DNA of 64,000 nucleotides from Cinnamomum chago (Eukaryota; Streptophyta; Magnoliopsida; Laurales; Lauraceae). The notes under the pieces were generated by a model that saw only the letters and a list, made by a program, of their open reading frames with translations, searched no databases and was not told the DNA's origin. Positions 11,801 through 24,720 of the stretch are shown one piece after another (positions within the stretch are counted from its first letter, which is position 1; each line of letters starts with the position of its first letter). The position numbers and the translations under genes were made by a program. Location: contig CP142452.1 of NCBI GenBank assembly GCA_038049695.1, positions 79,162,501-79,226,500 on the forward strand, written 5' to 3'.

Positions 11801-13039
11801 GATGTCACCTTAAGTTCATTTATAACTTAATATTTCTCATTTTTTAACTAAATATTGGGTTCACTCACGCACCCACATACATACCACCAAAGCCCCTAAT
11901 CAAGAAAGCTACAATTAGTGATCAATCCCTAATTGGCATAGAGAATCTCAAAGCTTGTACAACTCTATAATATTTTGAAATTATTTGTTTCCTTATATTT
12001 TGAAATTATTTATTTCCTTAGGGCTGTTTCGTAATTTATTTCTATAGTAAAGTGAATTAAATTGTCAAATATGGGGAGAAGAAAAAAGCTATGGTCAAAA
12101 GTGAAAGTGCTAAATGATTAAAAAAAAAAAACTACACTTTCCTAAGCTATAGTTTTTTGTCATTTAGTGGATGAGAGAGTAGCTTTTGGCATTTTGGTAA
12201 AGGAGAGAGGTATTTTTTTGTTATTTACTACCCATTCTTTTCTTTTCTTTTTTCTCTCTCTCTTGATATATGATCATTCACTTCACTAAACAAGTAATAT
12301 TACCAAACAACCAATCAAGAATTGTTGTGTGTTTTTTCAAAATTATGCTGGTGGCATATACAAGTACATGAGTATATTCCTCTCTTCTTCTTTTTTTTTT
12401 TTTTTTCCATTGCTAAAATCATTTCTATTTCCTAAAGTTCCCTCGAGGAGAAGACACTACAGAGGAGTGAGGCAAAGGCCATGGGGCAAATGGGCAGCTG
12501 AGATAAGAGACCCCAACAAAGCAGCCAGGGTCTGGTTGGGTACCTTTGACACTGCAGAGGGTGCAGCCATGGCCTATGACCGAGCTGCTCTAAGGTTCAA
12601 AGGAACCAAAGCCAAGCTCAATTTCCCTGAAAGAGTTCAAGGACATACCGATATGGGCTTCTTTCTCTCTACTCCCAGCGCTTCCTCCACCCATGCCCGG
12701 CCTCCATCTCATGACCTTCACCTTCGGCCTCCAGCACCGCCACCCCAAGATCCATTTCCAGACCTCTTTCAATATGCACAGCTGCTACGCAGTGGAGAAG
12801 AAGATTTCCACTTTGCCGCATCAAATCTATATAGTCGAGATTTCCTGGCCTCGCCTCCAACGGATTCATCATCGACTATGCCAGTGTCGTCGACTTCTTC
12901 TTCATCATCATCATCATCATCGTTTGCATCGCAACATGATTATATGCGGTTTCCATCGCAATTTCGGAGTTCTTCTTCAAGCTCTGATCTTCCTGAACAA
13001 GGAAAGGAGACAGGAAGTAACCTAAAAAAAGAGTATTAG
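7884..13039 (+). CDS. AP2/ERF transcription factor, ERF113/114 (RAP2.6L/EBE) type, two exons
   Basis: The exons are 7884-8016 and 12438-13039, with a GT-AG intron (8017-12437) in phase 1 that restores a valine codon. The predicted protein is 244 residues; Arabidopsis RAP2.6L is about the same length. The order is an N-terminal [12 protein letters not shown] motif typical of group X ERFs, one AP2 domain at about residues 51-108 ([20 protein letters not shown], then [11 protein letters not shown] and LNFPERVQ), a FQYAQLL motif as in RAP2.6L, and a poly-serine tail encoded by a TCA/TCN run. It should act in the nucleus, binding GCC-box-like DNA. The start is uncertain. Homology to EBE continues upstream in frame to about 7782 (HGKRPLP and beyond), but where relatives begin with Met the codon is AGG, and an in-frame TAA lies at 7767. 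I therefore chose the first in-frame ATG. Confidence 0.9.
8731..8808. repeat. (CT)n microsatellite
   Basis: About 39 uninterrupted CT dinucleotides. Shorter CT tracts occur near 7531, 8910 and 11490. It is a likely length-variable marker. Confidence 0.95.
9785..9953 (+). pseudogene. Plastid-derived trnR-ACG remnant (NUPT)
   Basis: The first 66 bp (9785-9850) match plastid tRNA-Arg(ACG) as I know it: the D-arm block tgtagctcagaggattagag is intact, and the T-arm (gttcgagtcc) and acceptor 3' strand (cgtcca) are present with a few substitutions. The anticodon stem-loop has lost about 8-9 bp, including ACG, so it cannot be a working tRNA. Sequence after it (including gtaggaaaatcatgatcggg and caaagctatgga) also resembles the plastid spacer downstream of trnR-ACG. 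This supports a transferred plastid fragment, not a SINE. The right boundary is approximate. Confidence 0.75.
12021..12311. mobile_element. Possible Tourist-like MITE next to the ERF splice acceptor
   Basis: The left end (gggctgtttcgtaatttatt) roughly pairs with the right end, which inverted reads ggttgtttggtaatattact. The ends resemble the GGGCCCGTTTGGTAA termini of the Tourist-like copies at 47292 and 63563. The target duplication is not clear, so this is a weak call. Confidence 0.35.
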
Positions 13040-13296
13040 CATAATATTATTGAGTTTATGACATGCAAGACAATGTATGAGAGAGAAAGAGAGAGAGAAA
13101 GGGCCGGGGTCTTGAGGTGTTTTTAAACTTTGGTATTTTAACGAGTCTGTCTCGTGGGACTTGCTTTTTGTTTGATGTTCGTTTGGCTTTGTTTGAACTT
13201 TTATGCAAGTAGATTGCAACGTAAAATGCATCGTGGGTTTGTGTAAAAGAGAATTTGCAGTTGACAGGGATAAAGCTTCTGCCAGAAAAGCCCTTC

Positions 13297-13501
13297 CACT
13301 ACACCAAAAATCGGAAATTGGAACGGAAAAGCGTTCCTAATCCTCCCGTTCCTAATCCGTTAAACCGTTCCAATTTCCGTTCCAATTTGGATTAGGAACG
13401 GTTGGTACCAAATTGGAACGGAAATTGGAACGGTTTAACGAATTAGGAACGGGAGGATTAGGAACGCTTTTCCGTTCCAATTTTCGATTTTTGGTGTAGT
13501 G
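13297..13501. mobile_element. Palindromic CACTA-like MITE with TSD ttc
   Basis: The element begins cactacaccaaaaatcg and ends with the inverse complement (cgatttttggtgtagtg). The two halves pair almost completely, making a foldback of about 100 bp arms. The 3 bp ttc flanks it on both sides (13294-13296 and 13502-13504), as expected for CACTA (En/Spm) elements. It lies 258 bp after the ERF stop codon and may be within or just beyond the 3' UTR. Confidence 0.8.
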
Positions 13502-16500
13502 TTCCTCTTCGAGGACAACCCTTCTAATTGACTCGTTGAATATGGCTCTTATTTCGTTAGCTTGGACTTAAATGCTAAAGTTGAATTTATATGATGGCAA
13601 ACCCAACTTCAATTGGAGTGAAAATTTTAAGAAAAAAAAAATTAGAGTGAAAAAGTTGAATTTATATGATGGCAAACCCAACTTCAATTAAAGTGAAATT
13701 TGATTAATGCAAATAAAAGAAAGGACCTCGATAACCATCAATGAATTTCAGTTGAACAAAAAAAGGAAGGACACGATTGGACCATGCCCAAAGGCCCAAC
13801 AAAAAAGACATTACGTTTACTTGACATTTATCACAAATATAGGAAGTCAACTTAGTTTGAGAGGATAAAAGAAATTTCTCAATTGCAAAAGAGGGAAAAA
13901 AAGGGATAGCTCTATTACTAAATCTTTGTATAGGAGGAGTAAGAATTGGAAATAAAAAAGAACATTAGAACATTGAATTAAAAGTAGAATGGCAGGATGC
14001 TTTATCATGAGAGATATTGTCTTAAGGATGGTTTGAGTTAAGAGAAAGATTGGACAAAATGATAATTGTATTGTGGACATCTTTTTCTGCTTGTTTTCTT
14101 AGTGCCCTAATGATGCTAACAATGAAGTCAGTTACGAATGTTAGTCACTACAAAAAGAAGTAACTAAATAGCGGCGGACAGGATGACCTTTAGTGGCAGT
14201 TTTTTTTTTCCACCTCTAAAGGTCAAAATCAGCGGTGGATTTTTTTTTTTTTTTTTTTTTGTCATTATTGCCACCAATATATCTTAGACGCGCGGTTTGT
14301 TTAGAGGCTAATACAACAATTCTTGTGGCAGAAAAAAAACCCCAAAGATAAATGTTATAATGTCTACCATTGTAAGTATCTTTTTTTTTTTTTTTTTTTT
14401 AGTTTATACATCTTATAGTGCAGGCCAATGAACCCCATCTACATTCCATGTGTCTCCATTTTAGTTGACTATTGAAAATTTTATGCATGATAGCCATGAA
14501 GAAACCAAACAAATTTATCTCAATTTTAAGTGTGTAAAGCATGTTGTCATTGCTGATAATCATTAAACTCATTGATCACAATTGAATAACTCACATGTAA
14601 ACAAATTAATTCTCCATATGCAAATCATAGTTAATCATGTCTGCAACTGTGGTCCAACTAAAGAAAAACTTAATGACCTGTTCAACACGCGGCAAAATCT
14701 GCCCTAGTGTTTGAAATAGGATGCCAGATTCAATGCAGCTCAAGCCTATCAAATAGTAGTAATAAAATACATTGGATTTTAATAATCTATATAAATTAAA
14801 AGAAAAAAAAAACTATCTACTGATTGTTATCACAATCTAAATATAAGTCCATAAAATGGTAGGCAAAGTTTCTATTTTCACTGCCCATTTATGGTCATGT
14901 ACCCTGAACTCCTCTTGCCAATGAGCTAAAAAAAAAACACCAACATCTAGCTTCTGTTCCAGAGGAGGGTATGGATCCTTGAATCCTTCCTTGCAATAAA
15001 ATTCGGACAGTTATTTTGTGGAATTAGGATTTAAGGTGGGCCCAGACCATCAACTGCCTGTTTGAAAGGAACATGGTAAATGTAACTTGGGTTCACTTTT
15101 CTCTTCCATCTCCCACCACCGCCATGATCATCTTCAAACACTAGAGTCTATTTAAAACGTCAGCTTCACGACCACCACTGCTCCGCTGTACATATATACG
15201 ACAGGCAACTCAAGTTTCAGCTCTATATGCATGTAATCCATCTGAACAATGAAGACAATAAATGGGACGGTCAAAAGGTGATGGGTCAAAAGTCATAGAA
15301 GTCGGCTATGCAGTTAAGAAGACCCGTGTTTTCTTCTCCTTGCAGGCTGCACGCGTTTAGAGCCTGCAGACAGCGAACTAGCCACGCCTCAAGGAGCCAT
15401 AGACCCACTTCTGTTCTCACTTCAAAATCTGTGTAACACTTGCATGGAGTGCGGGATCTAATTAGAGGGTTACACCCACAGGATGTGTGTGTGAGAGAGA
15501 GATGTAGAATTCTAGGGACCCACCTATTTGAAAATTTAAACAGATCAAAATAAGCACAACCATTTATTAAAAGATATCATAAAGTAATGTATAATATTAA
15601 TAAATTATGTGTTTTATATATTATCAATTATATGGTTTATCTTACAAAGGGATTGATTTTTGCTGTAGTAGAATTTGACGACCTTCTCATATGTGAGCAT
15701 TTATTTTGAATAGTTCATATTTTATAAAAAAAAAAGGTTTCAAGGTAAAACCTCATTTGTCTCAAAACTTTGTGAACAAGAGTAATAGAGGGTCCTTAGC
15801 TCCTCTCGGATGTGAAAAGTAAGGCCACCAGAATTTGAGGAGGAGCACATTAGCTCATTGGAAACACAGAATAATGTGTAAAAGAGTATACTCATTTGAT
15901 ATTCTCAGCTGTCAAAACCAACAACATGAAATGGACAAATAAAGATTCAATTAACATCATCCAATGAACTAAGTTTGTAGTAAATGGCTAGCTTTCACAG
16001 CTCTAAATCATTCAAGAAACTTAATTGATTATAGATGACTAATTCTAAAACTCTATTGTTTTCTTATTAGTTATTACAATACAAGTATAATGCATGTCCT
16101 AGCTGGTAAAGAGGGAACAGTACTAGCACTCCTCCCAAGTTTCTCACCACGTGATAATATAGGTGGTTGAAGGGTGTTTCTTTTTGCTGAGAGGCATACT
16201 CAAACTTTCTCTTCCTGCATGCCCTGTGCTCTTGGGATGCGTTTGTGCTTGGTGATTTTTGAACTTTAAAAGACAGCGGCTCTTAAAAAGTGGGGGTTTA
16301 TCGGGGGCTAACTTTACCACTATGTGGTACTAATGCTTTTCTTGAAGATTGAAGATGATTTTCTGGCTTTGCCACATTTAGCTTTGTGTAGAAACACTTT
16401 ATTACTATTAAAAAAAGGAAAGAGAGTACAGGAATATAATATAATGTGGTTCATCTCTGCCCCCACTAACTACAGTTTGGAGCACAAAAATCTATAGAAC

Positions 16501-17172
16501 TATCCCACCTTTTTTATTCTTTTGTGTTTTCTATAAATAAAAAAAGGGTTAGATTGAGACTTCGTTCCCTTTATTTTTGGGTGAATATGGAGATCATTAT
16601 CAACAATTTAAGAGCTTTAAATGTTAAAAAAAAACATCTTAAAAAATTATTATGCTTGGTGTTGTTGAATTGATCGTAAAAAAAAAAATATTTTAATATC
16701 ATAGTGTTATTTGGCCAACTTTCATCTCCATAATTGTCATGCATGTGCTTAGCTTCCCCATAGCATAAATTCCCTTTTCAGAGATGGTACGATTGTGGCG
16801 ATGTTTTTCTATTAAGAGTTCCACAACTTTGGCGATATGAACTCACCTACTCATGTTTAAAATAAAACATATGACAGATTTTGTGAGGCTTAAATGGCTT
16901 ATCACATATAAAAAGAGTTTTGGATTTAGTCATTTAAATCATTTTTTTAAGATGTTACCGGTCTAGTAGAATAGATAGAGAGAGAGCAAGGTTTCTCGTA
17001 ACATTAGATTAGACCCATAATATATAATAAATCTGAGTTTTTAACTTGCTAATCCCTTATTTCTCCTGTTTGCCAATGGGCCCACATTCTGTGCCACTTT
17101 TCTATGATGGTGTTTTTTTTTTTTTTTATGTATAATCATCAGAATGTTTCATCTTGGTTATAAACCATATTC

Positions 17173-17338
17173 ATGTAAAGGATGTCTAATACACTATTAA
17201 ATCAATGTTAAGGCACCCCTTTCAGTAAGGATGACTCGATTTATAAGGAGCCGTTATGTAAAGGATGGCTAATACACTATTAAATCAATGTTAATGCATC
17301 CCTTTTAGTAAGGATGACTTGGGGTTATAAAGAGCCGT
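17173..17338. repeat. 83-bp tandem duplication, two units
   Basis: The block starting atgtaaaggatg at 17173 repeats at 17256 with a few substitutions and runs to gagccgtt at about 17338. No coding potential. Confidence 0.8.
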
Positions 17339-17667
17339 TCTCGAATATTATCATAAGCAGTTGAAAATGAAGATTAGAGGTGGATTTTGAAAAGAGAAAA
17401 AATGAAGATAAAATTTAAAGAAGATGGATAGTAAATTGAAGATCGAGAAAAATGATGGTCGTCCAATCTACATCTCCACTTATTATATTTTGTAAAACTC
17501 TCAAGATATATAACCAAATTCCTTAATTTTATGTATTTTAATGGAAACAAACGTGTGAAGATTGATCTCTAATATTATTTACTTTAAATGGTCTAGGGAC
17601 TTTTTATAGTGTGGGAATCAAAAGGCTTAAAAGAAAGCATCGTTGGGCAAATTTTGGATTAGAGAGG

Positions 17668-17781
17668 ATGGGCAACGCGTCGTCGGTACGATCCATCCGA
17701 AGTCCAAAGACAGATTCTAGCTTCTTCCAAAGCCTGCCGCTATCGGACAAAAACAGAGAAGCTTCCAACAAGAGGGCTTAG
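17668..17781 (+). CDS. Hypothetical 37-residue ORF with a myristoylation-like start
   Basis: An ATG-to-TAG frame begins MGNASSVRS, which fits the N-myristoylation consensus (Gly2, Ser6), and is rich in Ser, Lys and Arg. It lies in the only moderately GC-rich patch of this spacer. There is no recognised family, and the ORF is short enough to be chance. It could instead be a first exon, but I found no following exon. Confidence 0.15.
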   Translation: MGNASSVRSIRSPKTDSSFFQSLPLSDKNREASNKRA

Positions 17782-18654
17782 CTGTCGGTTTTAACGAAGG
17801 ATCTTTATCCACGTAAGCTAATCCGTCACGCGTGAGCTTACGTGGCACGAGAGAAGTGGATTGTGGGGCCCGTAGATAGATAAGGAGAGAGAGAGACAGT
17901 GGGTGGGGTGGCAGCTTTTCGGCTTGAAAAAATTCTTAAGAGAGAGAAAGAGAGATTCTCTCTTTCTGTCTCGTCTTGATTTGATGAGACACTTTCGGCT
18001 CCGCGTCAACGTTTGCGGCTGAGAGGCTGAGGCTTTCATACATACCCAACCCATGATGCTTTCTGCTTTGGAACAATGTTGATATTTTTTTTGGCTTGAA
18101 ATATGACTCGGCTCCACTGGCTCATATAAACTTGGCTTCTCAGTTTTCTAGATAAAATGATAGCTGACAAATGACAATGGATCAGAATATATAGATGGAG
18201 AGAAAAATTATTCCCCGTGGGACTTTTGTTCTGTAGATAGTTTTCTTCTTCCTTTTTTAAAAAAAAAAAAACCTTTTATTGGACTTTAAGCTTCAAATTT
18301 TAATCCATACTACTTAATAAAAGGGTTTTAAAAATCATTGGCAGAGTTATTGATACAACAACATCAATGATCTAAATTTTGCTATTGAAAACTTTTGCTT
18401 GATGAAGTTTCCTTTGATCCTATATGCTTATTTTTGTATTCTTTTAAAGCAAGGGAGGTGAATCCAAGAAAGGAGATTGTTCAATTTAACTTTTTAAGTT
18501 GTTGTTGTTACCATTAAAAAAATCTTCCCTTTCTTAGAGGGGAGAAAGACATGTAAAAGTCCTTTGATGTCCTTCATTAATAACCACACTTTCCTTTTAA
18601 AACGAATGCAAATTCAACGTATGGAATTATGAATCCAATCCAACATGTGAGGTC

Positions 18655-18801
18655 CCTCTTTTTTCAGGAAGTGAATGTAGAATTCACTAGTGCTACCACT
18701 TGGGGCCCACAGGCATTTTATCCGACTTCTCTATGGGCCCTGGAAGGATTAATCCATCTCAAAGGGTTGTGAACCGTCCGTTATAAAAAAAAAAAAAAAA
18801 A
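18655..18801 (+). mobile_element. SINE-like 3' fragment with poly(A)
   Basis: The body (ttcactagtgctaccacttg and onward, ending gggttgtgaaccgtccgtta) parallels the copy at 3375-3604 and is followed by about 19 adenines. The tRNA-like head is not recognisable here, so it is probably 5' truncated. Confidence 0.4.
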
Positions 18802-21800
18802 ATCCAACATATGAGGTGGTTCTTTTTTGCAAAGGGAGAAATTCAGCATGTTAGATTACAGAAGCTTTTTTTCGACGTACTCATATAACAAGTTAAGGAC
18901 ACAGTGTTTCTAATAAACTTAGAAAAACAACTCATAACATATGGATTTACATGGTGAAACATTCAACGTATGGCATAAGGGACAATACATTTGCCTTCTT
19001 CCACACTAATTTATTTTGATATGAATTTGACAATCCAGCTGCACCTTAGAAGGTTGTGGTTCCCTTTAGTGTCATAGGTTTTAAAACAAAGGGGCAAAGG
19101 GTGACTGCATCATGACTCATAATACTACAACTAAGGGCAATTTTGGTCTCAAATAAAAGCTGACATCTTGTACGAAACACAATATTAATTGTGTGCAAAA
19201 TTTCCCTAGTGTCTCATGAATTACGCAACCATGATGGATAGTCCGGGCTTGGATTCAATGGTAGAAGCCTCATAGGAAGGAAAAAAAAAAACAGAAATGA
19301 GACTTATCCCTTGTTTCTGATAATTCATGATAAGAATTTGTGAATTTCAGTACATGACCTAATTGGCTTTTAGGGAATTCAGGAATTTCACTTTTTTTGT
19401 ATTTTGGTGGAATTCCAAAATGTTCATGCCCTTAGGAGGATTTAGGAATTCCACATTATCTTGAAATTTAAGAATTCTCCTGACAAGAATTCCTGAAATT
19501 CAAACTAATTAAACAAGCCTTTAGAACACACGCAATTTCACACATTAACACGTGACCCAACGAGTTCAAGTAGATTTAGAAACAGCTATTAATAACCCCT
19601 ACTATGAAGCCCCTGAGCATATAGAAAGATCTCTCTCTACCTGCATAGAAAGAGGTTCTTGTTTGAGGGCTTTTATTAGGATGTCGAATAAAGTGAGATG
19701 ATGGATTCATCATGTGTGCAATTTATACACTAATTCAATTCAATGATGATTATCATTTACTTTATGTTTTACAAATTATATGATCAATCTAACAATGCAA
19801 ATTTCAATTTAGGTGAAGTGTACATCAATCCCTACATAAAAGACTAGAGTTTGATATTAGCTTCTTCTTTTTTTTTTCCCTAAAAGAAGTTTATGCTCCA
19901 CATAAATCAAATCTTGGGATAAATGGCCATCAACTTCATACAAACAGCATCATATGAATGCCTGCTTCTCTGTTATTCGAATCGGAACAAATTGTGCTAA
20001 TTGCTTGATTAGGACAGGCTGACAGCTATGATGAAAGGAAATGATATCTTTCTATATGCGAACGTATACATGGATGAAAAAGAATTAGTGAGAGGGAGAT
20101 TTAATTGCTTGTATATTTTAACAAAGACAAACTACATACAAAAGTATCTAATTCCAAAAAAGCTAAATGGGCTACACTCTAGAGGGCCAAATTAAACCTT
20201 GCTTTCCTATGAACAGAAGTAAAACAAATTGGCACTCACTTCAATAGATTCTTTAAGCTCTTGTTAATTAAATGATGAGGGGATATGCCCACAATTGTAA
20301 GAAGGTATCTCCTTCCATTTCAAAGTGTCCAAAAACACGTAGATATGTTATACATCAATTACTTTTTTTCCAACTTTCCTTTACTTTGCTTGTAAAGTCA
20401 TCATGTGGTTTAATTTCTTTTATAGGTTGCACCATTGCTTTCCAAAGGTGCATGCATTGCACCAATCCCATCTCTTTTGTTGCATTGCATGCCTAGAGTT
20501 GAATGTTCTAAAGCACTTGTCCGACACTTTTGTGTAACAAAGATAATTGATTTGAGAAAGCACTTGAAGAGGAGGAACCTAGAATTTTAAAGGCCACTTT
20601 TCTTTTATCATTCAATGCAAAAGCTTGGGTCCATCATAAGCTTCAAGCAAGCTTTCCTTGTATTGGAAGCTCGTGGGGCGGTCCATGCAATGAGTGAAAG
20701 TACTGGATCTTGTGCTTTTTGGCTCAAGTGATACGCGACTGTGACTTGTGAGGCTAACAAAACAACACAGGGATAAGAAGATGTACGTTAGTATTCATGA
20801 ATGGCTTTGGAATGCTTTCTTTCCAATAAAAAAAATGTCAGTTCATGCAAGTGCCTGAGAAAAGTAGACTTTGTGGGGGGAACCTCAGTAAGTTAGTGGG
20901 GGCACTAGAGCTCTAGTAAGTTGCGCACTAGTGTGCGGCGCTCTCTCTCTCTCACATGGCCAAAAAAATGATGGGCTGGAGGTGCAATTGAATCGGGTTT
21001 GAGTTGGTGCTGGGCCAACTCAAGACTGACCTGAATTGCATGTGGTGAACCTGAGATTGAGTCCAGATGAAACTTGCAAAATCAAGCCCAGGGCAAGCTT
21101 AGAGCTGACTTCAATTTCAAAGCCCTAGCTCAAACCTAAGCCCAAGTTAGAAAAAGAAGCTCAAAGATACCAACCTCGAAGATAAGTTGCACTTGAGAAT
21201 GTGGGGAAATATAAGCTGAGAAAGAAAGAGGACCAGAGAACACGACGTGGATGATCAGAAAGAAGTTTTGCATGTCAAACATTTGAAAACATTCCAATAG
21301 AATTTGGTTCTTTTTTTTTTTTTTGTGTGTGTGTGTGTTGAATCATCCCAATTTTCTTATTATGAATGCAATATTCAATCACGATACAACAAATAGAACA
21401 AAGAATGAGTAGAAGAACATAATAAGATTTATATGATCCGGCAGTGTGCTTATAATATTGCACAAAGAGAGCAGTAAATCATTGTCTCTAAGAAATTTGA
21501 GTTAAATTTATGGGGGTTTCACTTTCCTCGCTCTTCTCAAGGTCAGGATGAGTACTTCTGTAACCCTCGGTGAATATTTGGTAATGAGATGCAACTAATA
21601 ATGTGACCTTCATATGTTTTTAATGGTACTCATTTAGTAAAATCTAAATATCTCAATTGCAAAATAAATGTCTCATTCATGTATTGGCTTCCACCAGATT
21701 TCACTTGGGCCTGTTTGTTTGTTTTAGTTTGGACAAGAATTGCATGTGTTAGAGAATTTTTTACACTCGTGTCATTTCAAAGCTTAAGGGCATGAAAATT

Positions 21801-22299
21801 TTCAATTAAACGCTAAATTCCTGAAAACCAAAATTTTAAAAAGTCACTTCCACCTTTAAAGTTCCCTGAATTCCACCTTCTTTAATGTTGAATTGTACTT
21901 AGAGTCGCCTTCAAATTATTTCACCAGATTTCAGTACCTTTTTTAGGAAGACAGGAACTAATGTCTTTTTCAGAGAGAGGAGTTAGAGAATGAAGGTGTG
22001 TGTGACATTTTTAAACAACTATGTGAGATATGTCGCATTTTACTGAAAATGGACTGTGCCTGTGACATTCTTATTGTATAGTATATCGGTCTCTGAGAAG
22101 AATACAAAGGATTGGCCAAATTGGACAAACCTTGTCCACCCTCTTGGTCGGAAATCAGAGCAATGTGGAAAATGATCTAGAGACTTGGGCAGTAATAGAG
22201 AAAAGTTGAGGGCCACTTGTAAACCATTAATTATGAAATTGTTTGTGTATGATCTTATGCACCGAACTACCATTTCTTTCAAAATCAATTGTTTCTTAA

Positions 22300-22400
22300 A
22301 GGAATGGTAGCTCAATGGGGTCTGAGATCCTACAAGTGGTATAAGAGCCCGGTAAGGTTGGGGTTCGAGTCTCCTCTCCGGTGGTACTAATGAGGGGAGA
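22300..22400 (+). mobile_element. tRNA-like / retroelement remnant
   Basis: The stretch contains a box-A-like tagctcaatggg, a gtggtataagagc motif resembling the initiator-Met primer-binding site of LTR elements, and a box-B-like ggttcgagtct. It may be a tRNA-derived SINE head or the PBS region of a decayed TRIM or LTR element; I cannot decide between these. Confidence 0.35.
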
Positions 22401-24113
22401 TTGTTAGGTTTCTGGTACAACCCTCATGTGTACCTGTGTGAAATGATGCTCGAATGCCTTACTAATACAAACAACGACTATAAACACATTGTTAATTTGG
22501 ATAGCTGCAGAATTTCAGCTTCAGGAAGGAAAGAGGGAATTTCTTGGTGTGTTGGAGCATAGTGTTTAAGCGATTACCCCATCCCAACCTGATTAAGTTG
22601 TACCCGTGAACAGGGCTAATAGTACCGTATGGATCTCATGACACTACTGTGGACCTGAACTTACACCCAATTCTGAGTCTGCCCCAAGATTAGTACTATA
22701 CCAAAATTTTAGGGGTCTAATTTATCTGGAGCCCATGTGAATAGGCACATTGTAAACATTGGGCACAAGTGCCCAACCCCAATTGCTTACACAACTTTTT
22801 TAACATGTCCATTTTTTCAGGTAATTGGTTGTGAACCCCATTGGATGTGAGCTTGGATATGTTAATTGATGGGTCAACAATTGCGGACTGAAACCAGGAT
22901 CTGATTATCAATCGAGCCTAAAAGGCCACCCATGCCCCAAAAAAAAAGAAAAGAAATTGTTGGTGTAAATGGGTGCATGTCTTAGCAGTCTATAGACTTG
23001 ATACTGTAATTAGTAGCTCAACTTCCATAGTTTTATTGGCAATGAAGAACCCCACATTATCATCCCATCTCATGAACAATAAAGATCAAGTCCAGTAGCT
23101 AGGGACTTCAATTGATCAACTGCAAATGTCTTGAATCAGAACCATGTTTTTGATACTATGAATAAGGATGATAATTGACCCCCTTTATTTGATTATTCAA
23201 AAGCCAAGAAACCTTGTTAGACAATCATGGGTCAGTCCTGAACTTGGCCCATTAACATCCCCAGATGGCAATGGGTCCCCGTTTAACTGACTAACACGTA
23301 AAATTTAGCCTGGAAAAAAAGTCAGTTTAACCACCCTAGACCAACTCCATTGTCCTCCATGTACATACTGAAGTACTTGTGAACAGATGGATCCAAGCCA
23401 TTAAAACTCAATTATCTAATCCACAACAGTCAACCAATCAAGATGATCCTGTTAAAGGCCGAAAACAAAGATAAATACATAGATATAGTAGAAACCATAT
23501 TCCTTAGATTATCTCAAACTGTCCAGAGGATAATTAGCAAGTCAAGTGGGCTGGTCCTGGGCAAATGTAGCCCAGTTTGGCTGACTTTCTACTGCCAGAG
23601 GCTTACTATGGTTCCAATACTGGGCCAAAGTAGCAGGTTTTGGCAATTTTTACCAAGGCTTCTAAGAAGTCAACAGGTCCACCCAACGTGTCCAACGATA
23701 ATGGGCTTATGAATTAAATTCCCGAGCTAGACCATAACTATCAAGCACAAGGTGATTCTGACCCAAAATATTTGGCCCCAAACAAAATGTGAAGGAAAGA
23801 TGTTGCAATATTATCAATTTTGTTAAACTTTTAAATGTTTTTGTGAACTTTCATCATGCACTTCAATCTTAGGACAAAATATGCTTTATTTGTGCTGTTT
23901 AATGAGCACAAAGTTCTGTTTACCATAAGATTTTAGAAAATAAAAAAACTTGGGTGTGAATAGTTTTCAAGTTTGATGCATGTCGAGACTGGAGGCTGTT
24001 AACGTAGACTATTTAGGGTCAACCTTGATGCATGCCAAGTTTTTTATTTTTGGTGTGGTGGGGGGGGGGGGAGAGGGGAACATTCCTTTCCTCACAATAC
24101 CATAAGTCAGCTG

Positions 24114-24175
24114 TTGGATGCAGTGCAAGCATCCACAAAAAAAAAAATGTTGGATGCAGTGCAAGCATCCACACA
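24114..24175. repeat. Short tandem duplication with A-runs and (CA)n
   Basis: The 20-bp unit ttggatgcagtgcaagcatc occurs twice about 35 bp apart, separated by an A-run and followed by (CA)n and a further A-run. The unit is itself partly palindromic (gatgc...gcatc). Confidence 0.7.
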
Positions 24176-24532
24176 CACACACACACAAAAAAAAAAAAAG
24201 GCTTGTTTTGAATATGATTTCTACACAAAGCACAAAAACACGAGTTCGATGCCCCTCGCTTAGGGTTTATACAAATGTGCACGTAACGAATTTTATGTCA
24301 AAAAAGTGAGGATGGTAGAAATGGTCTTCCGCACTATAGTCAAATTTATATTTGGTGCAGTAGCTTTTTCTAGCAGAAAAGGTTAAAAATAGACTAAATT
24401 TTCGGTAATTCCTCAAAAAATAAATTCATATGGGGTAAAAGAATCCATAGAAAAGGAAAATTTTCACATAACCAATTTACCGCAACATGTATGTAAATAT
24501 GCCCTTAAACTTCTGCACCTCAAAATTTGGTG

Positions 24533-24720
24533 GATCTCCTGTTTGGTCCAAACAAGGAAACCCTATTTGGACCAATGAAGGGGTGACACATGGGAAGCAA
24601 AAAAAAAAAATTAAGTGGAGAAGATGAGATGTCATTGATATGACATCACCCCCACATGTGGCACCCCCTGAGTGGTCCAAACAAGGTTTCGTGTTTGGAT
24701 CAAACAGGGGATCCTCTCCC
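24533..24720. mobile_element. Foldback MITE, family A copy 1
   Basis: The left half carries cctgtttggtccaaacaagg and ctatttggacca; the right half carries the inverse set (ggtccaaacaagg, then ggatcaaacaggggatcc). A related copy at 40645-40785 shares the tttggtccaaaca, tatttggacca and ggtgacac motifs. Confidence 0.55.

Larger units (their letters stand above)
8017..12437 (+). other. Intron 1 of the ERF gene, 4.4 kb
   Basis: The donor is caag/gtatta and the acceptor is tttcctaaag after a long T-rich tract. The intron position just before the AP2 domain is usual for group X ERFs, but the length is large. It contains a (CT)n microsatellite, a poly(A) run at about 9530-9552, a plastid-derived tRNA remnant, and a foldback-like stretch close to the acceptor. 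Apart from these I see no gene in it. Confidence 0.8.

Noticed and set aside
14147-14290. Complete CACTA element starting cactacaaaaagaag
   Set aside because: Only one possible end was seen; no matching inverted end or target duplication was found downstream.
22040-22420. 126-residue minus-strand frame as a gene
   Set aside because: No domain, no splice partners, and it overlaps a tRNA-like retroelement remnant on the other strand.
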